A stretch of DNA of 7,225 nt from NCBI GenBank assembly GCA_030044375.1, contig JASHVX010000051.1, positions 1-7,225 of the forward strand, read 5' to 3'. The DNA comes from Nitrososphaerales archaeon. GTDB lineage: Archaea > Thermoproteota > Nitrososphaeria > Nitrososphaerales > Gagatemarchaeaceae. Under the pieces are notes generated by a model, which saw only the letters and a list, made by a program, of their open reading frames with translations, did not search any database and had not been told where the DNA came from. Both the position numbers and the translations under genes were made by a program. This document shows positions 1 to 6,695 of the stretch, piece by piece (the first letter of the stretch is position 1; every line of letters starts with the position of its first letter).

Positions 1-624
1 CCAAGACTCAAAGGCAATAGCTCCGTTTCCATAGTTGAGGGACCACGGCGGGGCGTTGCTCCAGTAGCTGCTGCTCAATCCAGATGAAGGAGAAAGACTC
101 AACGAGATGTTGTTGTCTGCCGCGTACGTTTCGATGTAGAATGTCCCTCCCGCGGCACCGGTGGTAAACGTCTCCGTGTAGGTGTAATAGCCCGGAGGCG
201 CATTGTTCGCGTCTCCGCCCTGAGGCGCTATCCAAGTGAACCTTCCTGCGTCCCCTATCGTTGCCGGGCTAATCCAAGGATAGGTGTTCCAAGGAGAGGT
301 CGCTCCCACCACGTCGAGTGGCTTCAGACTGCTTAGGGTAGGAGGCGTGTTTGTGTCCCCGCTGTTTTGTTTGAAGTTCGTCAATGACCACGACCCTTCG
401 TATGTTGCGCCCGATGGTATTGAGCCGGTTCCATTTGTCCCGGTGCTCAGATCAATTCCTGGGCCGCCACACTCATTAAGGTACGACTGCGCCTGAACGG
501 TTGCGCCCGACGCGTGCTCTATGATACCGGACGTAACTGCGATGGCGAAGACGGAGGCGCAGAGAATGACTATCACGATTAGGCCCAGCGGGACTCTCCG
601 GACCTGCCGCGAAGCAACTTCCAT
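1..624 (-). CDS. Membrane-anchored or secreted surface protein, N-terminal part (cut by left edge)
   Basis: An open frame reads without a stop from an ATG at 624 to base 1, giving 208 residues and continuing outside the window. Residues 1-12 are basic (RQVRR) and are followed by a hydrophobic segment at about 13-35 (LGLIVIVILCASVFAIAV), a typical signal peptide or N-terminal anchor. A V-Q-A motif at 43-45 could be a signal peptidase site. The rest is rich in Ser, Thr, Gly, Asn and aromatic residues, with one Cys at 52, as in exported beta-rich proteins. Residues about 131-172 carry the pattern WIAP, then GYYTYTETF, then ADN. This resembles a beta-sandwich module I know from PEP-CTERM-type exported bacterial proteins; that resemblance is from memory and by eye. 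A TATA-like box lies about 40 bases before the ATG. The role is unknown; adhesion or carbohydrate binding is only a guess. The reading frame is well supported, the function is not. Confidence 0.8.
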   Translation of the reverse strand, partial: MEVASRQVRRVPLGLIVIVILCASVFAIAVTSGIIEHASGATVQAQSYLNECGGPGIDLSTGTNGTGSIPSGATYEGSWSLTNFKQNSGDTNTPPTLSSLKPLDVVGATSPWNTYPWISPATIGDAGRFTWIAPQGGDANNAPPGYYTYTETFTTGAAGGTFYIETYAADNNISLSLSPSSGLSSSYWSNAPPWSLNYGNGAIAFESW

Positions 625-658
625 GCGATTCCCTTACAGGGCAATGTTTTCACCTTTT

Positions 659-670
659 GTATATATTTAC
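659..670 (-). promoter_or_regulatory. Archaeal-type TATA box for the secreted-protein gene
   Basis: Read on the minus strand this is GTAAATATATAC, the most A/T-rich stretch in the window, centred about 40 bases before the ATG at 624. An archaeal TATA box acts about 26 bases before transcription start, which predicts a start near 638 and a leader of about 14 bases. That leader has a GGGA stretch but no strong Shine-Dalgarno sequence. Confidence 0.5.
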
Positions 671-776
671 GCGGGCAATATTCGTGGAAATTTCATGTCA
701 AAGTGCTAATCGGCACAGGTGCTCAGTTCGAGACGGTTAGGCCCGCGAGAGAAAACCCGGGTTGACTTCCGTACCC

Positions 777-817
777 AGTCTAGACTTGCATGAAGATAGA
801 ACCGACGTTGTCTAGAT
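777..817. repeat. Paired GTCTAGA elements, one inside a 10-bp palindrome
   Basis: AGTCTAGACT at 777-786 is a perfect 10-base palindrome. The core GTCTAGA recurs at 810-816, 32 bases further on, about three helical turns. Because the core is itself nearly palindromic, the two copies are both direct and inverted repeats. Such spacing fits a dimeric regulator binding one DNA face, but chance cannot be excluded and neither copy is near a clear promoter. Confidence 0.25.
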
Positions 818-858
818 GGTGAAGAGCATGCAGTTGACATCATGATCCAAAGTGCCGG

Positions 859-1254
859 TCACCTGCCCGCCTTCTGAAGGAACTCGATCCAAATCCCGTT
901 GGGGTCTTCAACGAAGGCCTCGTTCCACCCTGCAATCTCGTATGGTCGGATGAGTATCTTCACCTTCTTCGCCTCGAGCTCCTTGAGCCAGGCCTCCAGG
1001 TTGTCGACCTCGAAGGCGAGGTGGTCGATTTCCGAGCCGTTCTCGTAGGAAGTGCCCCAAGTGCTCCCGTGGGAGTACCAGTTCAGCTCCAGCACCTGCG
1101 CCGACCCTGGGCTCTTCAGGGTGGCCCCTTCGCCATGGGTCTGGGGAGTCTGGTCTCGCTCCACGAGCACCATCCCGAGGACCTCGGTGTAGAACTTGAT
1201 CGACTCGTCCATGTCCTTGACGCGGATCCCGGTGTAAATCATGGTAGGAGTCAT
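859..1254 (-). CDS. VOC/glyoxalase-like metalloenzyme, single domain
   Basis: This is a 131-residue protein of the vicinal oxygen chelate (glyoxalase/bleomycin resistance/dioxygenase) superfamily, probably cytoplasmic. The first half-module begins with YTGIRVKDMDESIKFYTEVLGM (residues 7-28), the usual beta-alpha start. The second begins around IDHLAFEV (76-83) and ends with FVEDPNGIWIEFLQ (114-127), the typical C-terminal motif. Aligned by eye with glyoxalase I (GloA), Glu56, His78 and Glu124 match three metal ligands. The first ligand, His in GloA, is replaced by Tyr7, so glyoxalase I activity is uncertain and the substrate unknown. The start is ATG at 1254: an in-frame TGA lies five codons upstream, and the nearest other ATG, codon 5, would leave only two residues before Tyr7. 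No Shine-Dalgarno is visible. The gene lies downstream of the first cyclase in the same direction, with a gap of about 97 bases. Confidence 0.9.
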   Translation of the reverse strand: MTPTMIYTGIRVKDMDESIKFYTEVLGMVLVERDQTPQTHGEGATLKSPGSAQVLELNWYSHGSTWGTSYENGSEIDHLAFEVDNLEAWLKELEAKKVKILIRPYEIAGWNEAFVEDPNGIWIEFLQKAGR

Positions 1255-1278
1255 GCCCGGCCCCGGTCATCCAGGGTC

Positions 1279-1286
1279 ACTTAACG
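1279..1286 (-). promoter_or_regulatory. Weak TATA-like box before the VOC gene
   Basis: Read on the minus strand this is CGTTAAGT, centred 28 bases before the ATG at 1254. That is the spacing for a leaderless archaeal transcript and fits the lack of a ribosome binding site. The match is short and is the weakest of the proposed boxes. Confidence 0.25.
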
Positions 1287-1351
1287 TCATTGTATGAGCG
1301 CCTCATGAAGAAGCTTCGTGATGTCGTAACCTGATCCTGTGACGCCAGATG

Positions 1352-3292
1352 CTAACCGAGTCCGAGTCTCTTAAGGAGGTCGAGGTACCTTAGGTCGGTT
1401 CGGATCCTGTCCAGCAAGGGGTCCGACCTAATCCACACGAGGGAGATCTCTCTTCCCGAGTATGCCCGTTCCAGCCAGAGGAACCCTTCGTCAAGATCGC
1501 CCAGGTAGAGGCGCATGCATGCGATTCCATACCTGCCCGAATGGAGCGTATACTCGGTGTCGGCTTCAAGTCCCGGCAGGAGCCTTCTGACCGCTTGCTC
1601 GTCTCCACGATATAGCGCGGCCTCCGCCGCGGACTGTCTGTCCTTGATAGACTGCTTCTCCGGGCTTGACTCGACGACTAGCGTGTGTTCGCGGGCCATG
1701 TCCTCGTACATTTTCAGCATGCCGTACGTACGCGCCAGCCTCCAGTGAGACGCGTTGAGATTGGGGTCGAGGGCTTCGCCCCTGAGGTATGACTCGAGGG
1801 CCCTTGGATAGTCTCTCTTGAAGTAGTGGTAGTCGCCATGATTCAGGTTGATGATGGGCGACAAGGGGTCGAGCTCCACTGCCTTTTCGATGTGTTGGAG
1901 CGCTTCGTCCCACCTTTGTTCGGAGTCGAGCACCCAAAGCGAGTACCACTGGTGGGCAGTGGCGTATCCAGGCTTGAGCTCGACCGCCTTCTTGAACTCC
2001 TCCTCCCCCTCCCTGAAGTTGAACTCCTGGCAAAGCAGGGACCCTTTTCCCGCATGCGCCTCAGCCAAGTCCTGGTCGAGTTCCAGCGCCTTGCCGACCA
2101 TCTCCTTGGCCCTGGCAAGGTTGGCTCCGGGGTCGACCCCTTCGTTCACGCGGAGTATGGAATAGCAGTCCGCCAGGCCCGCGTAGCCGAGTGCGAGCTT
2201 CGGGTCCTCCGAAATCGCCTGTTCGAAGCACTCGGTGGCCCTCTTGACGTCCTCCAGGCCGCGCTTGTTCCACAGGCTCCTTCCCTTCAGATAGAAGGTG
2301 TAGGCGGCCTTGTTCTCCGTAGGCCTTCTCTCAATCCTCTCCTTCTCAGAAGACAGTATCCTGACCCTCAACGAGTCGGCCACCTGCTTCGCCACGTCGC
2401 TTTGGACCTCAAAGACATCCTCCAGGCTTCTATCATAGCTCTGTGACCAGATGTGACGGTCGCTGGCGACGTCGATGAGCTGCGTGGTGACCCGAATCCT
2501 GTTGCCTGCCTTCCTTATGCTGCCCTCAAGGATTGAGCCGACTTCAAGTTCTCTTCCAATCTCCTTGATCCTCTTGGTGGTGGCCTTGTAGCTCATCACC
2601 GAGGTCCTAGAAATGACACTGAGGCCGCTTATCCCCGACGTTGTGGAGATGATCTCCTCGGTTATCCCGTCGGCGAAGAACGCATCGCTGGGGTCGGGGC
2701 TCATGTTGCTGAACGGGAGGATGGCGATCCTGTCACGGGGAGGGTCAGTCCCCTTCCCCGGTTGGTGCTCCCACGGCATGACGACCTTGTACACCTCCAT
2801 CGGTTCCGAGACGTTCTTCAGGGACCTTGTACCGATGGAAGACAGCTGCAAGTCCACTTTGGAGTGGACCAGGTCGTATACACGGTGGGTGACGCAGACG
2901 CCGCCGTCCTCGGCCAAAGGCTCGATCCTCGAAGCTACGTTGACGGCATCGCCGCTGATGTCACCCTGTGACTCGACCACTTCGCCGACGTGGACTCCCA
3001 CGCGGAGGTGTATCCTCTTTTCAGGCTCAAGGGAGAAGTTGAACTCCCTGACGGCCCTCTGGATGTCATAACCGCATCTGACGGCGTCGACGGCGTTGAG
3101 AAACTCTACCAAGAACGCGTCCCCGACTGTCTTGACTTCTCTCCCGTTGTGCCTGGCGAGGATGGGCCGAACCAGCTTCCTCTGTTCGTCGAGGAGAGCC
3201 AAGGAGAGAGACTCGTCCCTTTGTCCCAAAGCGGTGTATCCGACCAGGTCGGTGAACATGATAGCTGCGAGTCTCCGTTCTCCTTGGGACAA
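1352..3292 (-). CDS. Class III adenylate cyclase with TolB-like domain and TPR array (paralogue 1)
   Basis: Soluble multidomain protein of 646 residues from a TTG at 3292. Residues about 5-175 form a class III nucleotide cyclase domain that makes cAMP from ATP. Metal-binding Asp15 (in FTDLVGYT) and Asp58 (in KTVGDAFLVEF), adenine-recognising Lys54 and Asp111, and transition-state Asn118 and Arg122 (in GDAVNVASR) are all present, so an active adenylate cyclase is predicted. Residues 188-312 form a TolB-like N-terminal domain (RIAILPFSNM, then FFADGITEEII, then IRVTTQLIDV). From about 329 to the end lie roughly seven or eight TPR-type helical pairs, likely for protein contacts. No signal peptide or membrane segment is seen. 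A GTG at 3343 would add 17 residues, but it lies upstream of the promoter box. The TTG also gives exactly the same length as paralogue 2, so it is preferred. What controls the enzyme and what reads the cAMP are unknown. Confidence 0.93.
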   Translation of the reverse strand: MSQGERRLAAIMFTDLVGYTALGQRDESLSLALLDEQRKLVRPILARHNGREVKTVGDAFLVEFLNAVDAVRCGYDIQRAVREFNFSLEPEKRIHLRVGVHVGEVVESQGDISGDAVNVASRIEPLAEDGGVCVTHRVYDLVHSKVDLQLSSIGTRSLKNVSEPMEVYKVVMPWEHQPGKGTDPPRDRIAILPFSNMSPDPSDAFFADGITEEIISTTSGISGLSVISRTSVMSYKATTKRIKEIGRELEVGSILEGSIRKAGNRIRVTTQLIDVASDRHIWSQSYDRSLEDVFEVQSDVAKQVADSLRVRILSSEKERIERRPTENKAAYTFYLKGRSLWNKRGLEDVKRATECFEQAISEDPKLALGYAGLADCYSILRVNEGVDPGANLARAKEMVGKALELDQDLAEAHAGKGSLLCQEFNFREGEEEFKKAVELKPGYATAHQWYSLWVLDSEQRWDEALQHIEKAVELDPLSPIINLNHGDYHYFKRDYPRALESYLRGEALDPNLNASHWRLARTYGMLKMYEDMAREHTLVVESSPEKQSIKDRQSAAEAALYRGDEQAVRRLLPGLEADTEYTLHSGRYGIACMRLYLGDLDEGFLWLERAYSGREISLVWIRSDPLLDRIRTDLRYLDLLKRLGLG

Positions 3293-3317
3293 CCGGTCTG
3301 ACGTCGGGTCAGGTTGG

Positions 3318-3330
3318 CGATAAATCCGTT
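3318..3330 (-). promoter_or_regulatory. Conserved 13-base promoter-like box before cyclase paralogue 1
   Basis: Read on the minus strand this is AACGGATTTATCG, identical base for base to the box before paralogue 2. The ATTTAT core is centred about 30 bases before the TTG at 3292, which would place transcription start within a few bases of the start codon and make the mRNA nearly leaderless. It lies inside the extended frame from the GTG at 3343, which argues against that start. Confidence 0.55.
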
Positions 3331-3521
3331 TGGGAGGGTTCACAGGAAGGGCCCGTGAGGAGTGCGGCTGCTGGAGCTACGAACATCGACCCGGCGCACG
3401 TGAACCCTTAGAAAGCCGTCTCCCTTCCGGCGAATGGAGCCTGTCTTCGGCTGACCGGAGGCGGGCCTGGGGGCCTGACGCCAAGGTGCGCCTATGCGGC
3501 CTCGAGGGAGCCGCCAGGAAC
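3331..3521. other. Intergenic spacer between the two cyclase genes
   Basis: GC-rich spacer of about 190 bases after paralogue 2 and before the promoter box of paralogue 1. Short frames across it, such as 3330-3548 plus and 3340-3657 minus, have no recognisable protein character and overlap the end of paralogue 2. A 7-base inverted repeat, GGCGCAC at 3393-3399 and GTGCGCC at 3486-3492, is too far apart to be a clear terminator. I see no T-tract. Confidence 0.4.
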
Positions 3522-5462
3522 CTAACCGAGTCCGAGCCTCTTCACTAGGTCGAGGTACCGAGGGTCGCTTTGTATTCCGCGGAAGTGGCCCAAGATCTGG
3601 TCGCACTTTACCATTGGCAGGTCCGCCTCTCTGTTCGAGTAGGAGCGTTCCAGCCACTCGAACGCCTTGTCCCGCTCGCCGAGGTAGAACAGGTACCGAC
3701 CGATGTAGTAGGCATTGAACCCCCTTTCCCCTTCGAAGGAGGCCTCGATTTGAGGGAGGAGCCGTCTGGCTGTTTCTTTGTTGTCAGTCAGATACGCCTC
3801 TTCGCTCTCGGCAAACACATGTGCTAGTGGAATCGAGCTCTTGCCTGCTTCGACGTAGGCCGCGTACTCACGCTTCATGTCGTCGAACCTCTTCATCAGC
3901 CCATACGTGAAACCGAGTTCGAAGTGCGCGATGGGAAATCCCAGCTCCACTGCTCTCATGAATGATGTGATCGCTTTGTCGTGGTCTCCTCTTAGCCGCC
4001 AGTAGGACCCATGGTCCCAGTGGATGACAGGCGCCATCGGGTCGAGCTCCAGTGCCTTCTCTATCTGCTCCTGAGCCTCGTCCAGTCTCACCTGGGTGAC
4101 CAACAATAGGTGGTACCAAAGGTGGGCCATGGCGTAGCCCGGCTTCAGCTCGATCGCCCTCCTGAACTCCTCCTCCGCGGCACGCAGGTCGTACTCCTGT
4201 CGCAACAGCAGCCCCTTGCTCGCGTGCGCTTCGGCAAGGAGATGGTCGATCTCCAAGGCCTTCCCGACCATAGCCTTCGCCTCGGCGAGGTTCGCCTCGG
4301 GTTCGAAGCCCCAGTTGTTGCGGAGCACGGCGCAGCAGTCTGAAACGCCAACGTATCCAAGGGCGAAGCCTGGGTCCTCGTGGACGGCCAGCTCTAGGTA
4401 CTCCTTGGCCTTCTTCAAGTCCTCGAGGCCCCTTGCGTTCCAGAGGCTTCTGCCCTTCAGGTAGAGTGTGTAGGCTGCCGTGCTCTCGGTGGGCTTGCTC
4501 TCTATCCGTTCCTTCTCAGGGGCGAGGATTCTGACCCGGAGCGCCTCGGCGACCTGCTTCGCCACGTCGCTCTGGACCTCGAACACGTCGTCGAGGTTCC
4601 TGTCGTAGTTCTGGGCCCACAGATGCTTGTCCTGCGCCACGTCGATGAGCTGGGTTGTGACACGTATCCTGTTCCCTGCCTTCTTGAACGTCCCCTCCAG
4701 AATCGAGCCGACTTCGAGCTCCCGGCCTATCTCCTTCACCTTCTTCGAGGTCCCCTTGTAGCCGATGACCGAAGTCCTTGAGATTACGCTGAGACCGCTG
4801 ATTCCTGCCACCGCAGAGATGATCTCGTCCGTGACTCCGTCTGCGAAGAAGGCGTCATTGGGGTCTAGGCTGAAGCTTGTGAAGGGGAGAATTGCAATCC
4901 TGTTGGTCGCGAATGTGGGCGTCTCGGCGATCGCCGCCGACTGCTCCCAAGGCATCCTCACCTTGTAGACTGCGACGGGCGCGCTCACGTTCTTCAAAGA
5001 CTTCTCTCCGAGAGGGACGAACGGAAGGTCAGACTTGTTCCTGACCTGCTTGTATACTTCGTCAGAGATGCAGACTCCTCCCGGCTCGGCGAGAGGCTCA
5101 ATCCTTGAGGCTATGTTGACTGTGTCGCCCAGGATGTCATTGCCGCTCTCCACCACGTCTCCCACATGGATGCCGATCCGAAGAGAGATGGTGTCTCCGG
5201 TGGCGACCTTCCTGCCGTGCATCGTCTGTTGGACGGCGACCGCGCAGAGGACCGCGTCGAGGGCGCTCTGGAACTCGACGAGGAAGGCGTCGCCGATGGT
5301 CTTGATCTCTCGCCCTCCGTGGCTGGCGAAGTGTGGACGAAGCAGGCTGCGGTGCTTCTCAAGCGCCTGAAGGGTGTAGGACTCGTCCTTCTGGGTGAGA
5401 GAGGTATAGCCCACGATGTCCGTGTACATTATGGCCGCGAGTTTGCGCTCGCCCTGTGACAA
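3522..5462 (-). CDS. Class III adenylate cyclase with TolB-like domain and TPR array (paralogue 2)
   Basis: Full-length paralogue of the gene at 1352-3292, also 646 residues, collinear through most of its length and ending in the same RYLDLVKRLGLG-type tail. The cyclase domain (about 5-173) has Asp15 and Asp58 for the two metals, Lys54 and Asp109 for adenine recognition, and Asn116 and Arg120 for the transition state, so ATP-using activity is predicted. The TolB-like domain starts near 186 (RIAILPFTSF, then FFADGVTDEII). A TPR array fills the C-terminal half, with repeats such as AAEEEFRRAIELKPGYAMAH. It appears cytoplasmic, without membrane segments. The start is TTG at 5462: no ATG, GTG or TTG occurs in frame through the promoter region, and the box at 5487-5499 is correctly spaced. 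Divergences from paralogue 1 cluster around residues 74-92 of the cyclase domain, the domain linker and the last TPRs, so ligands or partners may differ. Confidence 0.94.
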   Translation of the reverse strand: MSQGERKLAAIMYTDIVGYTSLTQKDESYTLQALEKHRSLLRPHFASHGGREIKTIGDAFLVEFQSALDAVLCAVAVQQTMHGRKVATGDTISLRIGIHVGDVVESGNDILGDTVNIASRIEPLAEPGGVCISDEVYKQVRNKSDLPFVPLGEKSLKNVSAPVAVYKVRMPWEQSAAIAETPTFATNRIAILPFTSFSLDPNDAFFADGVTDEIISAVAGISGLSVISRTSVIGYKGTSKKVKEIGRELEVGSILEGTFKKAGNRIRVTTQLIDVAQDKHLWAQNYDRNLDDVFEVQSDVAKQVAEALRVRILAPEKERIESKPTESTAAYTLYLKGRSLWNARGLEDLKKAKEYLELAVHEDPGFALGYVGVSDCCAVLRNNWGFEPEANLAEAKAMVGKALEIDHLLAEAHASKGLLLRQEYDLRAAEEEFRRAIELKPGYAMAHLWYHLLLVTQVRLDEAQEQIEKALELDPMAPVIHWDHGSYWRLRGDHDKAITSFMRAVELGFPIAHFELGFTYGLMKRFDDMKREYAAYVEAGKSSIPLAHVFAESEEAYLTDNKETARRLLPQIEASFEGERGFNAYYIGRYLFYLGERDKAFEWLERSYSNREADLPMVKCDQILGHFRGIQSDPRYLDLVKRLGLG

Positions 5463-5486
5463 CTTGCCGGTGTCGGGCTGCGATGA

Positions 5487-5499
5487 CGATAAATCCGTT
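5487..5499 (-). promoter_or_regulatory. Conserved 13-base promoter-like box before cyclase paralogue 2
   Basis: Same AACGGATTTATCG sequence as before paralogue 1, ending 24 bases before the TTG at 5462 (25 bases in paralogue 1). The surrounding bases differ more than the box, so the box is not simply part of a long unchanged duplication. The position predicts a near-leaderless transcript. It lies in the divergent region shared with the aldo/keto reductase gene. Confidence 0.55.
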
Positions 5500-5618
5500 G
5501 TGGGAAAGTCAGCCGCGGGCTGGGCTCTTACCGCGAGGCCGGGTACACGGGAGTTCGATAATGGTCAGACCCGTCCGCGTGCTCAATCCTCATAAGGTGG
5601 AGCCTGCCGGAACTTCTC

Positions 5619-6602
5619 ATGGAGTACACCAGATTCGGTTCTACAGGCCTCAAGGTCTCCCGGATATGCCTGGGCTGCATGACGTTCGGTAACAGCGCTG
5701 ACTGGATGGTCGACGGCGAGGACGCCAAGGCTGTCCTCAGGCGCGCGTGGGACCTCGGGATCAACTTCTACGACACGGCGAACGTGTACTCGAAGGGAAG
5801 GTCTGAGGAGCTCCTCGGAGAGTTCCTCAAGGGCTCGCGCGACGACGCGGTGATCGCGACGAAGGTGAGGGGAGAGATGGGTCCTGGCGTAAACCAGAAG
5901 GGACTCTCGCGGCCTCACATCATGTGGCAGGTCAGAGAGTCCCTCAGGAGGCTGCAGACCGACCGCATCGATCTGTATCAGATTCACAGGTGGGACTACG
6001 AAACGCCGATCGGCGAGACCCTGTCGGCGTTGACAAGCCTTGTGGGGAACGGCCAGGTGCGCTACATCGGAGCCTCCAGCATGTGGGCCTGGCAGTTCGC
6101 GAAGGCCCTCTACGAGAGCGACATGCATGGGTATGCGCGGTTCGTCAGCATGCAGAACCTGTACAACTTGCTCTACCGCGAAGAGGAGAGGGAGATGATC
6201 CCGCTCTGCAGGTCGGAGGGGATTGCGCTGATTCCGTGGAGTCCAACAGCCGGAGGATTCCTGTCCGGTAGGTACTTCGAGAACGGGAAGCTCGTCACGA
6301 CTGAGAAAGACAAGGGCAGAGTGGCTCCGGGTACGGCGGGCCATGCGAGATACGTGGGCTCTCCGCAGGCCGACGAGATAGTGGGCAGGCTGATTCAGAT
6401 GGCGAAGGACAAGGGAGTCACGCCGAGCCAGCTGGCCCTCGCCTGGCTGCTGCACAAGGGGGTGGCGGCTCCGATAATAGGGACGACAAGCCTACAGCAT
6501 CTCGAGGAGATGGTGGGGTCGCTGAGCGTGAGGGTGTCTGATGCCGAGGCCGACCGGCTGCAGGAACCATATTCGCCCCGGGCTGTGAGCGGGCATTCGT
6601 AG
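5619..6602 (+). CDS. Aldo/keto reductase, YajO-like
   Basis: A 327-residue cytoplasmic NAD(P)H-dependent oxidoreductase of the aldo/keto reductase superfamily with a (beta/alpha)8 barrel, normal in length for the family. The catalytic tetrad is complete: Asp52 and Tyr57 (in FYDTANVYS), Lys82 (in ATKV) and His123 (in YQIHRWD). The cofactor-phosphate region is the IIGTTSLQHLEE motif at about 286-297. The stretches RYIGASSMWAWQFAKAL, SMQNLYNLLYREEERE and IPWSP match E. coli YajO as I recall it, so a sugar or small carbonyl substrate is likely but not determined. The ATG at 5619 begins the expected MEYTRFGSTGLKVS start. A GGTGGAG lies 16 bases upstream, too far for a good ribosome site. A CATAAG about 26 bases before the ATG could be a weak TATA element. 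The gene is divergent from cyclase paralogue 2 and has no partner in an operon. Confidence 0.95.
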   Translation: MEYTRFGSTGLKVSRICLGCMTFGNSADWMVDGEDAKAVLRRAWDLGINFYDTANVYSKGRSEELLGEFLKGSRDDAVIATKVRGEMGPGVNQKGLSRPHIMWQVRESLRRLQTDRIDLYQIHRWDYETPIGETLSALTSLVGNGQVRYIGASSMWAWQFAKALYESDMHGYARFVSMQNLYNLLYREEEREMIPLCRSEGIALIPWSPTAGGFLSGRYFENGKLVTTEKDKGRVAPGTAGHARYVGSPQADEIVGRLIQMAKDKGVTPSQLALAWLLHKGVAAPIIGTTSLQHLEEMVGSLSVRVSDAEADRLQEPYSPRAVSGHS

Positions 6603-6655
6603 GAAGTATGGCTCCCGGAGTGCGGGCAATAGGCCTCTATAGACGACATCCGTAA

Positions 6656-6665
6656 GCGTTATATC
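6656..6665 (+). promoter_or_regulatory. TATA-like box after the reductase gene
   Basis: GCGTTATATC is an A/T-rich hexamer in GC-rich surroundings. Archaeal spacing would place transcription start near 6688, just before a GTG at 6696 and at the edge of the hairpin at 6667-6690. It could drive a small RNA, the possible remnant ORF, or a long leader to the third cyclase. It could also be chance. Confidence 0.3.
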
Positions 6666-6666
6666 T

Positions 6667-6690
6667 GGGTGCCTCTGTCATAAGGACACC
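6667..6690 (+). repeat. Imperfect inverted repeat (hairpin), 8 bp with one bulge
   Basis: GGGTGCCT at 6667-6674 can pair with AGGACACCC at 6682-6690 if one A is bulged, leaving a loop of about 7 bases. It lies 64 bases after the reductase stop. No T-tract follows, so it does not look like an intrinsic terminator. It could be an operator or an RNA element. Confidence 0.35.
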
Positions 6691-6695
6691 CAACA

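Larger units (their letters stand above)
625..858. other. Intergenic region between VOC gene and secreted-protein gene
   Basis: No ORF with convincing protein character lies here; the short frame at 521-709 mostly overlaps the real minus-strand gene. The region holds the TATA box at 659-670 and a pair of GTCTAGA elements at 778-784 and 810-816. There is also a small GTGC/GCAC inverted repeat near 703-716. No T-tract terminator is obvious after the VOC stop at 859. Confidence 0.5.

Noticed and set aside
1255..1351. Operon of cyclase 1 and the VOC gene
   Set aside because: The 97-base gap and the possible TATA-like box at 1279-1286 favour separate transcription, though read-through cannot be excluded.
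1826..2446. 206-codon plus-strand frame opposite cyclase paralogue 1
   Set aside because: It mirrors the codon pattern of the real minus-strand gene, has no recognisable domain, and lies entirely within a conserved TPR/TolB region.
3293..3343. GTG at 3343 as the start of cyclase paralogue 1
   Set aside because: The added 17 residues contain the conserved promoter box and have no counterpart in paralogue 2; the TTG at 3292 gives equal gene length and aligned residues. It remains a possible alternative.
5583..6455. 290-codon minus-strand frame opposite the aldo/keto reductase
   Set aside because: The plus-strand gene has a complete catalytic tetrad and family motifs across the same bases; the opposite frame is Arg/His/Pro-rich without domain features.
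6667..6690. Hairpin as an intrinsic terminator for the reductase
   Set aside because: No T-tract follows, and archaeal terminators rely mainly on T-runs; none is present after 6602.
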